A stretch of 64,000 bases of DNA from Lineus longissimus (lineage: Eukaryota > Nemertea > Pilidiophora > Heteronemertea > Lineidae): positions 432,001 through 496,000 of the forward strand of contig NC_088319.1 of assembly GCF_910592395.1 (NCBI RefSeq), in the 5' to 3' direction. The position numbers and the translations under genes were made by a program. Shown piece by piece: positions 13,180 to 24,755 of the stretch; positions within the stretch are counted from its first letter, which is position 1; every line of letters starts with the position of its first letter. The notes beneath the pieces were generated by a model. The model searched no databases and was not told the origin of the DNA. It was given only the letters and a program-made list of their open reading frames with translations.

Positions 13180-13575
13180 TTTAAGTTCAAGCCCAGTCCA
13201 ATGGCCAAGGAAGCAAGCTTATGCTGTCACTCTGTCTGAATCAGTCTTGAGTGCAAGCCCAGTCCTATGGCCAAGGAAGCAAGCTTATGCTGTCACTCTG
13301 TCTGAATCAGTCTTGAGTGCAAGCCCAGTCCTATGGCCAAGGAAGCAAGCTAATGCTGTCACTCTGTCTGAATCAGTCTTGAGTGCAAGCCCAGTCCTAT
13401 GGCCAAGGAAGCAAGCTTATGCTGTCACTCTGTCTGAATCAGTCTTGAGTGCAAGCCCAGTCCTATGGCCAAGGAAGCAAGCTTATGCTGTCACTCTGTC
13501 TGAATCAGTCTTAAGTACAAGCCCAGTCCAATGGCCAAGGAAGCAAGCTTATGCTGACAGCCTGTCTGAGTCAGG
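13180..13575 (+). repeat. 66-bp minisatellite, 6 copies
   Basis: The unit contains GCAAGCCCAGTCCTATGGCC, AAGGAAGCAAGC and CTGTCTGAATCAGTC; the CAAGCCC mark recurs every 66 bp (13188, 13254 and on). Because 66 is divisible by three, one frame stays open and shows a 22-residue repeat (SPVLWPRKQAYAVTLSESVL core), giving a false ORF at 13247-13618. The first and last copies are the most diverged, as expected for unequal crossing-over. Confidence 0.95.
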
Positions 13576-14391
13576 ATACAAGAGCCAAGTCAGCCCACTC
13601 CATTCATCTGCTCCCTAATTACAGAGACCCCTTCAAATCATGATATCTCTGCTTTGATGCTCTGAGCCAGGTAACTATTTCAGTGAATAATTCTTGAAAT
13701 TATGATGGAGGAAGAGGACTATAGAATTTGGCTCCTTTTGCACCCTTTTGACTTCCAGTGGCAGCTCATTATGAAAAGCCTGGATTCAGACAGCATCCTG
13801 AACTCAAAGGCAAATTGTGCATACATTGAAAACATGTGATCACAGCGATCTCTAATCATTAAATATCAAAACCAAGTGGTTACTGGTTTACGCACAAAGC
13901 GACTATTATTCTAGGTTTCGGCAACAAATATTGCTGGTTTACCCAGTGACTTACTTTTAGGTGACCCAATCATTCTCCCTTGGGACAAAAACAACTTTAT
14001 CAAAAAAGACGCTGTCTGATTTGAGAGTACTGATTGAAGACTTTCATTTCCTTTATATGAAGTGCCTGAAGTTGTTTTGAATTTCTAACTCATCCAAGTG
14101 AAAAAACGACTTCAAAAACACCTGAGAGAGATCTTGAATGTGATGCCTCAAGCTGGTTAATGTTTGAATCGTGATTCACAAACAGCTTGAAAATATGCTC
14201 GGCTGATGTTGTCAGTGAGGTGTCGTCAAATTGGAGAATTTCTGATTGACGATTTTGAGTGTGAGTGCATTTATCAAATATTCAGAAATTTGTTGAGGTC
14301 TGATGACATTTATCATGTTCATAGGTCTGCTGAGGGGATACAAATTGCCAGAATTTCATTGCATCAGTTGTGACGGTGATTGAAACCATTA

Positions 14392-14578
14392 AATGGGGAC
14401 TATAGGCAGGAGTAAGAGGGTCAAATTGCTCATCTTCAAGTATCTATTAGGCACAGTTAGGGGACTTGCTCGTGTTTAATTCAGCATCAAACAAGTGTGA
14501 ACAGTTTCATTGTACTGTCTGATGAGAGAGACCCCTATTGGCAACTTTGTATAAACTGATCTAACCTATCTGACTACA
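14392..14578 (+). repeat. Dispersed repeat, copy 1
   Basis: Shares with 16472-16665 an ordered set of segments: AAATGGGGACTATAGGCAGG at the start, CACAGTTAG or TACAGTTAGATG, ATTCAGCA, AGTGTGAA(C/T)AGTTTCAT, GAGAGACCCCTATTGGC, and a tail of TAATCTGACCTACCTG type. The two copies are in the same orientation and well diverged. The opening GGGGACTATAGGC and closing GCCAATAGGGGTC (complement) are weakly inverted, so this may be an old DNA transposon remnant. Confidence 0.65.
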
Positions 14579-15605
14579 GCCTATGGACTGCCTTCAAGTG
14601 TTCTACCAGGAATGGTGGCATTCACAAAGGGTTCAAGATGATGATGAAGTAGACATGTCTTAACAAGGCAACTTTTGAGTGGTGATGGTTTATTGCAGCC
14701 AGACATATTATGCGATATATGAGAATGTTTTTGTCGGGTATGAATAGGACACGGAATGGATTGCAACACAACTTGGTGGAATGGCTATTTTTAATTTGGT
14801 ATTAACTAAAGGCATCCAGCCCCTTGGGGCACGATGGTCTCATCAAATCTTTGTTAGAGGGCCAGCAGCTCCACTTAGCCTGATTGGAGTGAGAAAGATA
14901 GCTAAAGAATGGGGGATATATATTCATATTGCTATCATGAAGAATGGCATCTTCAGAAATATACCTTCTTGCTTGTCGTAAAGGACTCGTCTCACTAAAG
15001 TGGTTCCATTTTGGTCATCGCGGCAAATCAGCAACATTTAGCTTTGCAAGCATTAAGTTCCCCTTGTCAATTACATCACCAAGTCAAATTGGAGCAATTT
15101 GGAAACCAACCTCTTCATGTCATCAGATTTGAGAAAAAATCTGATTATTTAATTTCGCTGTTGATTAGATTGTGAGTTCAGGGTTAAATAATCTGCAAAC
15201 AATCTGTCAGGAGGCTTTTTGCCGTCTACATTAAATCCATATCGGCAGACGTGTTTCCATCCCAAGCATTTTAAGGTTAACCATCATTTTTGCGCGTAAT
15301 GAAGTTTTAACCCAACCAGGGGAGTACTAATGTTAAACTAATGTCATTAATGAACTCGCTGATGGGCTGAGAGCTATTTAAAATGATTTCGATTGGCGCT
15401 CTGGTGTTTTAATGCATTTGGTTCTGTGTACAGGGCATGTGTTCAATAGAAACAGCACATGCTTGGTACTGAAGACCGCAGTACAATATTTTTTGATTAG
15501 AAAAAGCAAAGGAACTTTCTGTATTCACCAAAAAATATTTTTCAGGAATGTCCACAGATCCCAAAATATATCAGTACAAAATTGGATGGTTTGCAATATC
15601 GAATA

Positions 15606-16015
15606 CAGTTGAACCCCGATAACACGACCACTCATGGGACCGAGGTTGAATGGTCGCGTTACCGGGGGTGGTCGCGTTAGTAAAGTTAAAAAATTCGGGG
15701 ACAAAATGCATGATTAGGTTTTTCCCGCCAAAATTGTTGAACTTATTCGTAAGTTCAAATTCTGAAAAACGTTCAAAGCCAAAATTGTTTTGGGGCTGAT
15801 GTTTCTTCATTTCGAGCAGAAAAAAAAAAGTGAAAAAAATATTTGGACTTAGAAATTTTTTCATCTCTCAGAGTTGAAATTTTTCACAAGTTCAAAATTC
15901 TGAAAAATTTTCGAAGCCAAAAAATTTTTGGGACTAATGATGTTTCTTCATTTTGAGCCGAAATAAAACAAGTAAAAAAAATATTTGGACTTGAATTTTT
16001 TTTTCACCTTTAGCA
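15606..16015 (+). mobile_element. Long member of the CAGTGGAACC MITE family
   Basis: Begins CAGTTGAACCCCGATAACAC directly after TA. It carries the family body (CACTCATGGGACCGAGGTTG, then GGGGGTGGTCGCGTTAG), then an AT-rich module with TTCCCGCCAAAATTGTTGAA. A module running from AAGTTCAAATTCTGAAAAA to AATATTTGGACTT is present twice in tandem (near 15750 and 15893). The right inverted end is not recognisable. Same body as 46503-46804 and 50885-51185. Confidence 0.7.
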
Positions 16016-16471
16016 TGATAAATTTGCCACAATCAATTTCTTAAGAGAAATCATGGCAGCATTCATCTTTTCAGTTCTCATTATTCCTCATTTTAGAATC
16101 CTCCAATGTGTTCGGTGATAAACGCTACCTGACTTAATGCAAATCACATGATTTTTTGCTGTCGGTACCCAGCATGTCTAACCCCTTCCTCTATGGTTGA
16201 CACAATCACATTATGTCAGTCGAGAGAAGATCCCATGATTTGTATTCTCAATGTGTCGACAATGGTGTCTAATGGTTTCCCCATTAGCAATGATATCGAC
16301 CATTTTACTCTTAAAATCCATCTTGGGGTTACAGACATATCAGCTGTGTCTAACCTTTTGTACTTTCTTCTGTTGTTGATTCTGGAAGCAAATTCAATTA
16401 CTTATTTAAAAATCTTTTATCAGACCTGAATCGTGAGAGATACACATCACACTCTAATAGTACATTGCTTT

Positions 16472-16665
16472 TAAATGGGGACTATAGGCAGGAGGAAGGG
16501 GATCAGACTGAAAGCCTTCAGGTGAATAGTAGTTACAGTTAGATGTCTCTGTTGTGTTTGATTCAGCAATGAATGTGCTTCTCTGAGAAGTGTGAATAGT
16601 TTCATAGTGCTGTGAGAGACCCCTATTGGCGACTTCATGAAACCTAATCTGACCTACCTGCCTCC
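16472..16665 (+). repeat. Dispersed repeat, copy 2
   Basis: Second copy of the family described at 14392-14578, 2.1 kb downstream and in the same orientation. It has the same opening (TAAATGGGGACTATAGGCAG) and the same GTGAGAGACCCCTATTGGCG near the end. No coding capacity. Confidence 0.65.
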
Positions 16666-17641
16666 TGCTCCCTTTAAGAGAACACTGCTTTTTAAAACGC
16701 TACCTAATCCCTTGTCAATTTCACTCTCCTCATCCATTATGCATAGTCTCCCCCCTGAAGAACATGACCATCCCCACTCGAGACGTTCTCGAGGTGTTGT
16801 GCCAATATTTGCAGGTTGGTGCTTGGGTGCACTTTTGTCACATGAGGTAGTCACAAACATTAAAAACATTGACTATTGAGAATGTTCTAGTTCCACTGAT
16901 CTAAGAATGATTTATTACTACAAGATCAAGACAGATGCCAAGCCAGAACATGACGGCATGACCATTGGAAAACTTGGTGTAGCCAACCTCTTCTTGTCTA
17001 TCCGAATTTCGCCATGTTGAATGGGATCAAATGACTCGGTGCATCAACTCGCCCTTTTCTTCAATATTCAGAAATGGTCTTAGATCGATGATACTAGAGT
17101 ATTGATACTCAAGGTGACTGATGAGTCATTATACTGTAAAGTGTGAAACTAAAAGTTGGCAAATTTACTCATTTTCGAAAAGCAGTAGACTGAATACCGC
17201 ATTTCTGCCGAATTTCAATGATTTATGCAAGAGAGGTAAGATTTTTGCACTTTTTTTCTCGGACAAGTTTATATTGAGCGAGCATCCACGACAATCACAA
17301 AAATAGGACACTCACAGTGTTTCTCATCTTATCTTCAAAGACGAGACATTTCCTCGCGATGAAATCTCATATTAGTCTTCATGTGATCCTGCTCTGCCTA
17401 ACTCAAGGAGACATTAGAGACGTCTCCTGGGTTTAATGCTATGTCTCCTCCCTTCTTCAGCATGCAAGCCGCGCGGTAATTCTAGCGTTGTATTACTCTG
17501 GAGGGTCCGTTGGAACGGCTTAACAGAATCTTATGTTGACTACGCTGTTTGAAAGGTACGGTAGCTGACAATGGTGAATTACAATAGCCCAGTTTGTACT
17601 GTGTAAGTTGGATAAGGTTACATGAATGAAGTATTCTTCGT

Positions 17642-17765
17642 GTCTTGGAGTATGTGTGGGTCTTGACCTGAGACATGAGGAGCCTCACAGCCTGGTAGTT
17701 AACACTTCTATCGTATTTGTGGGTCTTGACCAAAGACATGAGGAGCCGCACAGCTGGTGGCTGTT
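17642..17765 (+). repeat. Two-copy tandem repeat (about 63 bp)
   Basis: TGTGGGTCTTGACC, then GACATGAGGAGCC and CACAGC, followed by TAACACT, occurs at 17655 and again at 17718. The copies differ by a few substitutions and small indels. Confidence 0.8.
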
Positions 17766-18799
17766 AACACTGCTGGCTATCACGAAATAAGGCCCGGGTT
17801 TGTTTCTGGGGAGAACCCAGAATTGTGTTTCTAGATGAACTATAGTGTGGCTTTCAAAGAACTATAATCCCTGGCTGTTCACAGTTCTTTGAACTAGACT
17901 TAAAACCGAGGTTCCTTGTATCTGTTGTCTATACCAGGGCAGGGAAGAGACTCCACTAAGTGAGAAACATGAGTAGCTTTCGATGGTCTCAACCTTTGGC
18001 CAAAGACAGAGTCAGTAGGCCAGTATACCCTACTGGGAGCCAACTGTGATGGCAGGTAAAAATGCTTGTCCCGCCTTGTGAGGAGGAATACTCACTGTCA
18101 GTCGAGGTAAATGTCCTGTCTCTGTTACAATACTGCAGTATTTCAGTGAGACAGTCAGCGCTACATGGTGGTAGCCATAGTTTAGCTGGTACTGCATTCA
18201 GTTCTCTTGAGTGCAACCTGTTTTTGGATGTCACATGCCTAAGACAACATGGAGTTGGAGTTTTGAGTCATAAGCGCCCTCTATAATGTGGTACAGAAGC
18301 ACAAGCGACCAAGATCAGAACTCTGATCTTTATGATAAAGATTTTATAGAATAATGCTGTAATGCAATAACAGAGGAAATGATAAGAAAACAAATGTCAC
18401 CATTTTCAGAAACGGAAACGTAAATGACAGTGATGATAATGGAAAATGTTCATCTCGCTTAAAGTCTTCACTCCATGTCAATCCCCTTGTATTGTTCATG
18501 TACATTTGCAATATTGATTCAGACGTTTGGATCACAATAAAAAACAATTACGCATTATTCTGTTATTTGCTCATTTGTGGCAGAAAACAATAGCCTGATT
18601 ACTTGGATGATAACATGTTTGGGGAATGGAGTTTTCTTTGTTTGTCCTATCTATTTTGTCATTTGTTGATGATAATCTTGGTCTATTTATAACATATGGA
18701 GAACACCATGCCTTTGTCTAAAATGTCAAAGCTCCAGTCACCAAATGAGTCAAAGGCAAGAATTCCTTCATAAAATCCATTATGATTATCACAAACCAT

Positions 18800-18945
18800 A
18801 TTTAACTTCGGAACACCCATCATAGATTCTCTGCTTATCATTGATTCTATGATAGCCCGTTGTAGAATCTATGATGGAAATCCCATCATAGATTGTAAGC
18901 TGTGGGTGCCATCATAATTCATGTAAAAATCGAAGTATAAATCCA
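18800..18945. repeat. Nested foldback with ATCATAGATTCT arms
   Basis: CCCATCATAGATTCT (near 18818) faces AGAATCTATGATGG (near 18864), with further copies GATTCTATGATAG and CCATCATAGATTG in between and after; outer bases ACACCCA and TGGGTGC also pair. The same ATCATAGATTCTA motif appears at 27915-27950 beside the inverted 35-bp array. It looks like the remnant of a palindromic mobile element. Confidence 0.6.
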
Positions 18946-19090
18946 TTAGATAGACAATCCAAACAGCTTTTTGTCGATTTCATTTCTCGAGGAACTTTAG
19001 TTCGATAGACTGCCTGAAGACAGTGCTCCCTCGCCAGCATCATACCTTTCACTTCCATCATGTTAGAGAGTCTTCAAATAAAGTAGGAAG

Positions 19091-19330
19091 TGACTACTTG
19101 GCAAGCCCGGCTTACCAAACAGCGACTTTTTCTTGTCCTGAATGGAGAGTCGAACTCTCTGGCTAATGTGTTGTAAAGTCTCCAGCTCGCCAAACGGTAG
19201 ATTTTTTACCTGTTTGGCAAGCCCGGCTGGCCGAACAGGGTGGCTTTTTAGTGCTGTTTGGCAAGCGGCTCTCCAAACAGGACAAAAAAAGATGCCTGTT
19301 CGGTGAGCGGCTTGCCAAATAGACCTGGCC
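19091..19330. repeat. Array of short hairpins (CTGTTTGG...CCAAACAG type)
   Basis: Four to five imperfect palindromes of about 27-30 bp, for example CTGTTTGGCAAGCGG then CTCTCCAAACAG near 19255, CTGTTTGGCAAGCCCGGCTG then GCCGAACAG near 19212, and CTGTTCGGTGAGCGGCTTGC then CAAATAG near 19298. Each has an 8-bp stem and a GC-rich loop, and they are separated by T-rich spacers. The array starts about 390 bp beyond the stop codon of the minus-strand PAN gene and could lie in or after its 3' UTR. Confidence 0.7.
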
Positions 19331-19496
19331 AATAAAGTAATTGCCAGCCTCTTCTGTAGGTTGCATTGACTTGTGGACTAGTACACAGGTTGATTTAAAG
19401 AAAGGAGATGGGACCGTCTTCAATGGTCGAGGAAATGCGGAAGTCCCCAACAACAGCCTTATTCACCTATCTTTAAACATTTGAAGACAGGGCCAG

Positions 19497-19502
19497 TTTA
19501 AT
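19497..19502 (-). promoter_or_regulatory. Candidate poly(A) signal of the PAN gene
   Basis: ATTAAA on the minus strand, about 225 bases past the stop codon. This is the commonest variant of AATAAA. No AATAAA was noticed between 19503 and 19723. Support is positional only. Confidence 0.3.
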
Positions 19503-19723
19503 AACATTAAAAGGAATGTGAGTAGCAGACATTGCAAAGGAATAGATTAGCTTTGTTGGCTGATATAGATTGTCAGAGATAGAATACTTGCGTTGTTTAT
19601 CTAAGGTCTGCTGTAAGCTCTGTTGGCTAATATAGATCGTCAGAGAGAGATTTTGTGCCCCTCTGAGAGGCAATGACATGCATATTCAAAACGACCATCC
19701 ATCATCACTCTCAGAAATGTCAC

Positions 19724-19992
19724 CTAACAATGGTTTTTCAAAAAGGTTCTGGAGTATCTCCTTCTGCGGTCGTAAGGAATCATATCTCCCGCACTGGTCT
19801 GGTTGTAGAGCATACACTCCCTACCACCTCTTCTCCAACTTCCCTCTGTCGCAACCGCCCCATAACACAAGAGGTTTCCCTCACATCGCTGTTCACACTC
19901 ATATATGCTGAGGTAGTTTGGTCGCTTGATGGTCTCGAACGGCTTTCCTGTGAGGACTTTGTTCTTGTAGCTGGTGAAGAGACATGCGCATG
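19724..19992 (-). CDS. Secreted PAN-domain protein, exon 4 (terminal PAN/Apple module)
   Basis: Last coding exon of the nested minus-strand gene. It follows a CTCTTTTTCAG acceptor, enters in phase 1 and ends with TAG at 19724-19726 (residues 226-314). The frame reads ACACLFTSYKNK, then FETIKRPNYLSIYECEQRC, then GNLLCYGAVATE, RECMLYNQ and a C-terminal FLKNHC. The spacing C-x3-C-x5-C and the aromatic/Tyr pattern are those of a PAN/Apple module, a fold that mediates protein-protein or protein-carbohydrate contacts. The frame has no early ATG, so a simple ORF scan shows only shadows in other frames. The Cys-x-Cys at the start is extra to the usual pattern. Confidence 0.85.
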
Positions 19993-20258
19993 CTGAAAAA
20001 GAGGAATAACATGTGAGACTGACACATACTTCGCTCCTGGGCTAAAAACTTTATGAGGCAGGATGAACGGCCTACTGGGTAGTCGTATCCGTTAGGAGGC
20101 ACATCAGTGAGTCGCATACCTTTTCAGGGCCTCTTCAAGTTTTTAGGCGTTGTCTGTTGTAACCTGAACACGGATTCAATGATACCATTGGGGCAGTTGT
20201 ACGATTTTCATGGAGATTGTAGTTTGGTTCAATCTTGCTTGGTGGTCGTTAAGCTTAC

Positions 20259-20579
20259 CGGTTGGCTGGCAGTTCTTTATCGATACCAGCACTAATTCTG
20301 CTCTGTCTTTGTCGGTCATCCTGCTCCCTGTTTTCACAGGCGCTGGCCCATTGAGGTCAATGATCTTGTAGTAGAACAGCCAGTAGTAATTATTATAACC
20401 GTCAGTCGTGTAGGAGATTCCCTTGCACAGGGGATCCGTCCTGCACCAATACTCCGCCTCATCTCGGTCCTCAATGCCCCACCGGCTGTATTGGAAGATG
20501 TAGTCTTCATCAAGGACCCTCTCTTTTCGCTCCATGCGGCACATCACAAGTTCTTCAGGGTCGTCGTGACGTTTCAAGT
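20259..20579 (-). CDS. Secreted PAN-domain protein, exon 3 (divergent middle module)
   Basis: Internal exon with acceptor CATCCTCGCAG and donor GTAAGC, phases 1 and 1, 321 nt (residues 119-225). It encodes a divergent PAN-like or WSC-like module with only four cysteines: VMCRMERKE, then DEAEYWCRTDPLCKGISY and the closing SIKNCQPT. The centre is unusually aromatic (YNNYYWLFYYK). The WC-x5-C arrangement followed by an aromatic strand resembles PAN folds, but the assignment is weaker than for the flanking exons. Symmetrical phase means it could be skipped without breaking the frame. The intron on its 3' side is only 266 bp. Confidence 0.8.
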
Positions 20580-21005
20580 CTGCGAGGATGGAAAGATGTT
20601 CATGGAGATATTTTACACGAGGGAGGATACATTGAGAAGAAGGAGAAGTTGTGGGAAGGGATGGTAGTCAGAGGCAAGGCATCACAGATCAGAACTCACT
20701 AAAATATCTTGCCGCTGATTTTGATGTTAAATGTAGTTGGGTCCAGGAACTTGTTCCAGACAGTTGCTGTCAGATGCTTGGACATTGGGCCCACCCATTG
20801 TCAGATTTGTGTTGCCGAAGGAACAACTGTCGGAGAACAAGATAAATTGTCCCCCCTCAGTGCTCAAGTGGGCACATCATTTACCTCCGCCATATAGTCT
20901 GCAAGCCACTGAACATGGTTGGTGCAATTGATTTGCAAATATGGGAGGGGAGGCATTTTTCTCAGGTTCAAATTATTGCAGGTTAAAATAGTTGGACACA
21001 CTTAC

Positions 21006-21293
21006 AGTTGTCCACGGGGCAGACCTTTGCGTTCATGACCCACTTGTCTTTTCGTCTTCGGAATCCAGTCAGAAAAGACGTATGAAAGGGCCGCCGAGGC
21101 ACAAGATCACACTCTCGGGTATAAGTGTTGTAATTAGCGTAATTGCAGATGACACTTTCGCTGCATTTCTCTATGCATGTTTCTTCAGTTACTCTGGTGA
21201 ACTGTTGAGAGAGCATACGGGGTAATGGCTTTGAATAGTCCACTTTCCTCTCCCATGTACAGTCGTTCCAGAGTGCATTAGGAATGGCCGAGT
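21006..21293 (-). CDS. Secreted PAN-domain protein, exon 2 (first PAN/Apple module)
   Basis: Exon with acceptor TATAACCTTCAG and donor GTAAGT, phases 1 and 1, 288 nt (residues 23-118). It reads SAIPNALWNDCTWERKV, then LSQQFTRVTEETCIEKCSES and VICNYANYNTYTRECDLVP, closing with NAKVCPVDN. Six cysteines in the order C, C-x3-C, C, C, C match a canonical PAN/Apple domain, as does the VTEETCIEKC helix. This is the most convincing module in the gene. The true exon extends about 50 bases further upstream (to 21293) than an ATG/GTG-limited ORF would suggest. Confidence 0.9.
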
Positions 21294-21531
21294 CTGAAGG
21301 TTATATAAAGAAAAAGGAAAATCAAAGTCGTCTGCTGTTTGACTGTAAATGAGTACCAAGGACTGGGACTGAGGTTGACAGTTAAACCTCAGATGCCGAC
21401 TTGTCTGTACTTAAGCTAGTAGGGTAAATGTTTGAGGGGTTTGTGTGAAGGGCTGATGAAGGAAACATTGACCCCTGATTTTCTGAGGATGATAGAGGGG
21501 AGGTTCTACTCTCCCATGGTTTTGTACTCAC

Positions 21532-21598
21532 CAGCTTGTGGTATTTCCTGAGGGGTATAGGAGATGTTACTCAAGCACAACGATAGAAGCAACGCCAT
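21532..21598 (-). CDS. Secreted PAN-domain protein, exon 1 (signal peptide)
   Basis: The coding start of the nested gene. ATG at 21598 opens MALLLSLCLSNISYTPQEIP, a short hydrophobic signal peptide, and the exon ends in phase 1 at a GTGAGT donor (21531 leftwards). Joined to the next three exons (67+288+321+269 nt) it gives exactly 945 nt, that is 314 residues plus stop, with every junction in phase 1. The introns are small (238, 426 and 266 bp), unlike those of the surrounding agrin-like gene. The product is predicted to be secreted; its ligand is unknown. An upstream in-frame extension is possible but not needed. Confidence 0.85.
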
Positions 21599-21697
21599 GA
21601 CTGCGATTTGATTCACATCTGCTCTACAAAAGCAGTTCAGCGGCAACAAATAGTGAACCAACAATCATAATAAATTACTGATTTCCGATTAGGTGTC

Positions 21698-21703
21698 TTT
21701 ATA
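21698..21703 (-). promoter_or_regulatory. TATA box of the nested PAN gene
   Basis: Minus-strand GATATAAAGAC contains a consensus TATAAAG, ending 100 bases upstream of the ATG at 21598. Initiation about 30 bases downstream would give a 5' UTR of roughly 70 nt. This independent signal supports transcription from its own promoter inside the agrin-like intron. No other core element was identified. Confidence 0.5.
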
Positions 21704-24700
21704 TCAATCTCAATTTGTCATAATTGATGGCAATGGTCTTTTTGGGGTCGCCTGGAAAAATGTCTGTTAGGATTTGGGATAATAGTAAATATCACCAGGG
21801 CTATCGGGACAGAGGTGCTGTCAGAAAGCAGGATTTGCCAATAAGCCTATTTGAGGGGGGGGTCTGTTTTTATAACAAATGTCATGACAGGTACCCTCCA
21901 TTCCCCACTAGGCTCAAGTAATCATATTGTTATGATGCAGATTGTAAAATAACTGGGACAATTGGCCAATAATAAGCCAATCTTCTGTCTGACATTTAGT
22001 GATTGCAGCCCAGACTTCAAATTGATCATTGTTGTTAAGTCAAGGTGGCAGTATCTCATGCACACAGGAGGATAAGATGGGGTCATACTCTCCAACAGCC
22101 AGGGTATGATTTGATGTGCTTCGATACCATATCAAGTATCAAATATCTGCTCAAAGCTTAGAAGGTTCATGTTTATCTGTGTGTTGAAGCCTTTCACTCC
22201 TGGGGCATTTTCTCTAGTGTCATTTGAAAATCCTGAGCCAAATCAAATTTGCACCAGATTTCACTTTCATGACAATTCCCAGCACTCGCAGAGAAGCCTC
22301 TTTTCTCCCAAGGCAAATATTTTTTCCCGGCAAGTGAAGCCAACAAGCCCTAAAAAGAAGAAGCCATCTAGCATTTCCATTTGTGAATTATTTCGGGCTT
22401 ACTATAAGAAACTGCCACATTGTGTTGACTCATCTCTGTAACCAAATTCATTTCGCTGTATAAAGACATCAATCTTACCGCGCCAAATCCCCACAATGCT
22501 ACATTATACCCAGGATATTAGTGGTTGAGCCTGGTGGATATACCAAGTAATTAATCCATGAATCCACCTAATTATAGTGCCACCTGATGTATTGGTTTTC
22601 GCACATCGCAAATTGAAAGAGGGGCAATGTGGATTGAAGCAAGAAGATCGGAGAGTCTGGCTTATGAAAATATGTGCCTTCCCTATCAGAGGAAAGTTAG
22701 GAGGCCTGAGCTGATCTTTCTATCCTTTCTAGGTGGTATAAAGACAGCAGGTATTCAGTCACCCTGCTGTGAATGTTTTATTTTGATGAGCCAAAAGTCT
22801 GGTCTACACTTGCCCACTTCTCCAAACGTTGTTTACAAACATCACCAAACTCTTGCCTCTAATCCCTAGGGTGACTTGTCTGCATGGCAATGTGAACTCT
22901 ATGTGAAGCTGGCTTGATGGGTACAACTTGCCTCAAAGCCCAAAGGTGAATTGTCTAACAATCTGTTGAGCTGATCTCAAGCCTGCTACTGGTGTCTCCT
23001 CTTAACGTTTGATGGGTTAATATTAGACAAGGATTCCAGAGATCGTCAACAAATGGCTTTGCTCATGAGAAATTCATGCACCAAGTCTGTCGGTACTTCC
23101 AACAGAATTCCCTTGATGAGTAACAGCATGATGGGCATAGTTTAGCAGGGGAGGGGTGGTTTCATGTCAACTTGGGTAACAATGGATTTTCCTTATCTGT
23201 AAGCATGTTTGATATTTCACATCAAGCCATAAAATATCAGAAGATATTGTCAGGTTAAAAACTTATTTCACAAGGCAATTCCTTGATTTCTTGTGAAGAA
23301 TTTCCAAATATATTTTCTTGTCGAAAAAGAATTTCACCTCAAGAAAATGCCTCACCTGCTTGCATTGCTGGTGCCTGCCAAAGTGCCAAAAATCCCTTCA
23401 ATCATCCTCGCAGTTAGGGGTCGAAGTCTGCCAATCTTTTTGACTCGAGCTAGAATTGGTGGCTGAGGTGGGGCTTTAGGCCACTTAAGAATATTGGTTC
23501 ATCTTGTAGAGTGAGTATCGTGCCTGGTCATCTGAGTATTAGCTTACTGATCCCTGTGGGAGAAGTGATTCACAAATAAGCCAAAGGAAATGAATCAGAG
23601 TTTGGCCAGCATTTCAAAAGGAAGAAATGGGCATTGCTCCAAACAGGGGTTGATGATTATACTTCAAGTAGACATGACAAAGGCATTGGGCAATGCTCCA
23701 GGCAGACATCCAAGAGTTCATAAGCCTGATCCTAATGTGCATTGAATCTTATCTCGGCCAGTATATGAATTAGCCGAAGAATTTAAAAGTTGGGAGACTT
23801 TAAAAGGTGAGTCAGATGGACTTGAGCCAAAATCAAAGTACTTGTGAACGTTACTTTCTACTCTGGACTAGTCTTTCTCACCGATAGCCGCACCATCATT
23901 TATTGGCCACCACAGCAATTAGGATGAAGCTTGTATTTGCTAGTCATTCAGCCAAAATATGGACAAAATCCCAGCTATGTGATTCAACTTAAGTGACCAC
24001 TCCCCATGTAGTCTATATCAGTTAGCCATTAGCACTCACATAAACCTTCCCTTGTACCAATCAGCATGCAGCTACCCTCTGCTCACGTATTGAAAGGTGA
24101 TTCACATGGGTCAACAAGTCCACGATCAATAGCACGCTAATTAGCCGCTACTGTTAATGCTGTGACTAGTGTTTCACCGTTCCTGGTAGCTCATCCTTTA
24201 TCTGTCAATAGCCAGGGTTTGCTGCTCTGTGGTGGTTCAGAAACAAATTGAATGAGCTGAGATAGAATGCCGTACCGCCCCCAAACATATCATCGTCTTG
24301 TAACGTCCCTTGTGAAGTGGTTAAAGGATGTGATAACACAGACTACCTTATACACTTGGTCCTCAGCTACTCTAAGCCATATCAAATAAAGCTATTAAAT
24401 CATCGATATTTTGCCTTATCAGATTGACTTTGATCTGTGTGTCATTCTAGACTCAATCTCTCGTTCATCATGCAATGTCCATAAACCATCGTTTATTGAA
24501 TAAAAGCTCGATGAAAATACAGTCATAGTGCTTGTTCATTTACCATTGTTGGTCGAATAACGTTTTATGGTTCGCCGCTAATGATGTGATGTGATTTGCG
24601 GATGTGGCATGATGCGGTTGTATTGGTTAAATACTGATGTATTTCATACACTACTAGTTATCATTAAGATTAATGATCAGTGTGGTGGTTCCATATTAAC

Positions 24701-24755
24701 CCTTCTGTCGCTACTACAAGATAACTTGTGGAATTTCCACCAGTGAAATAAAATA

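Noticed and set aside
13247-13618. 123-codon ORF with 22-residue repeats
   Set aside because: Artefact of the 66-bp satellite. No signal peptide, domain or splice context.
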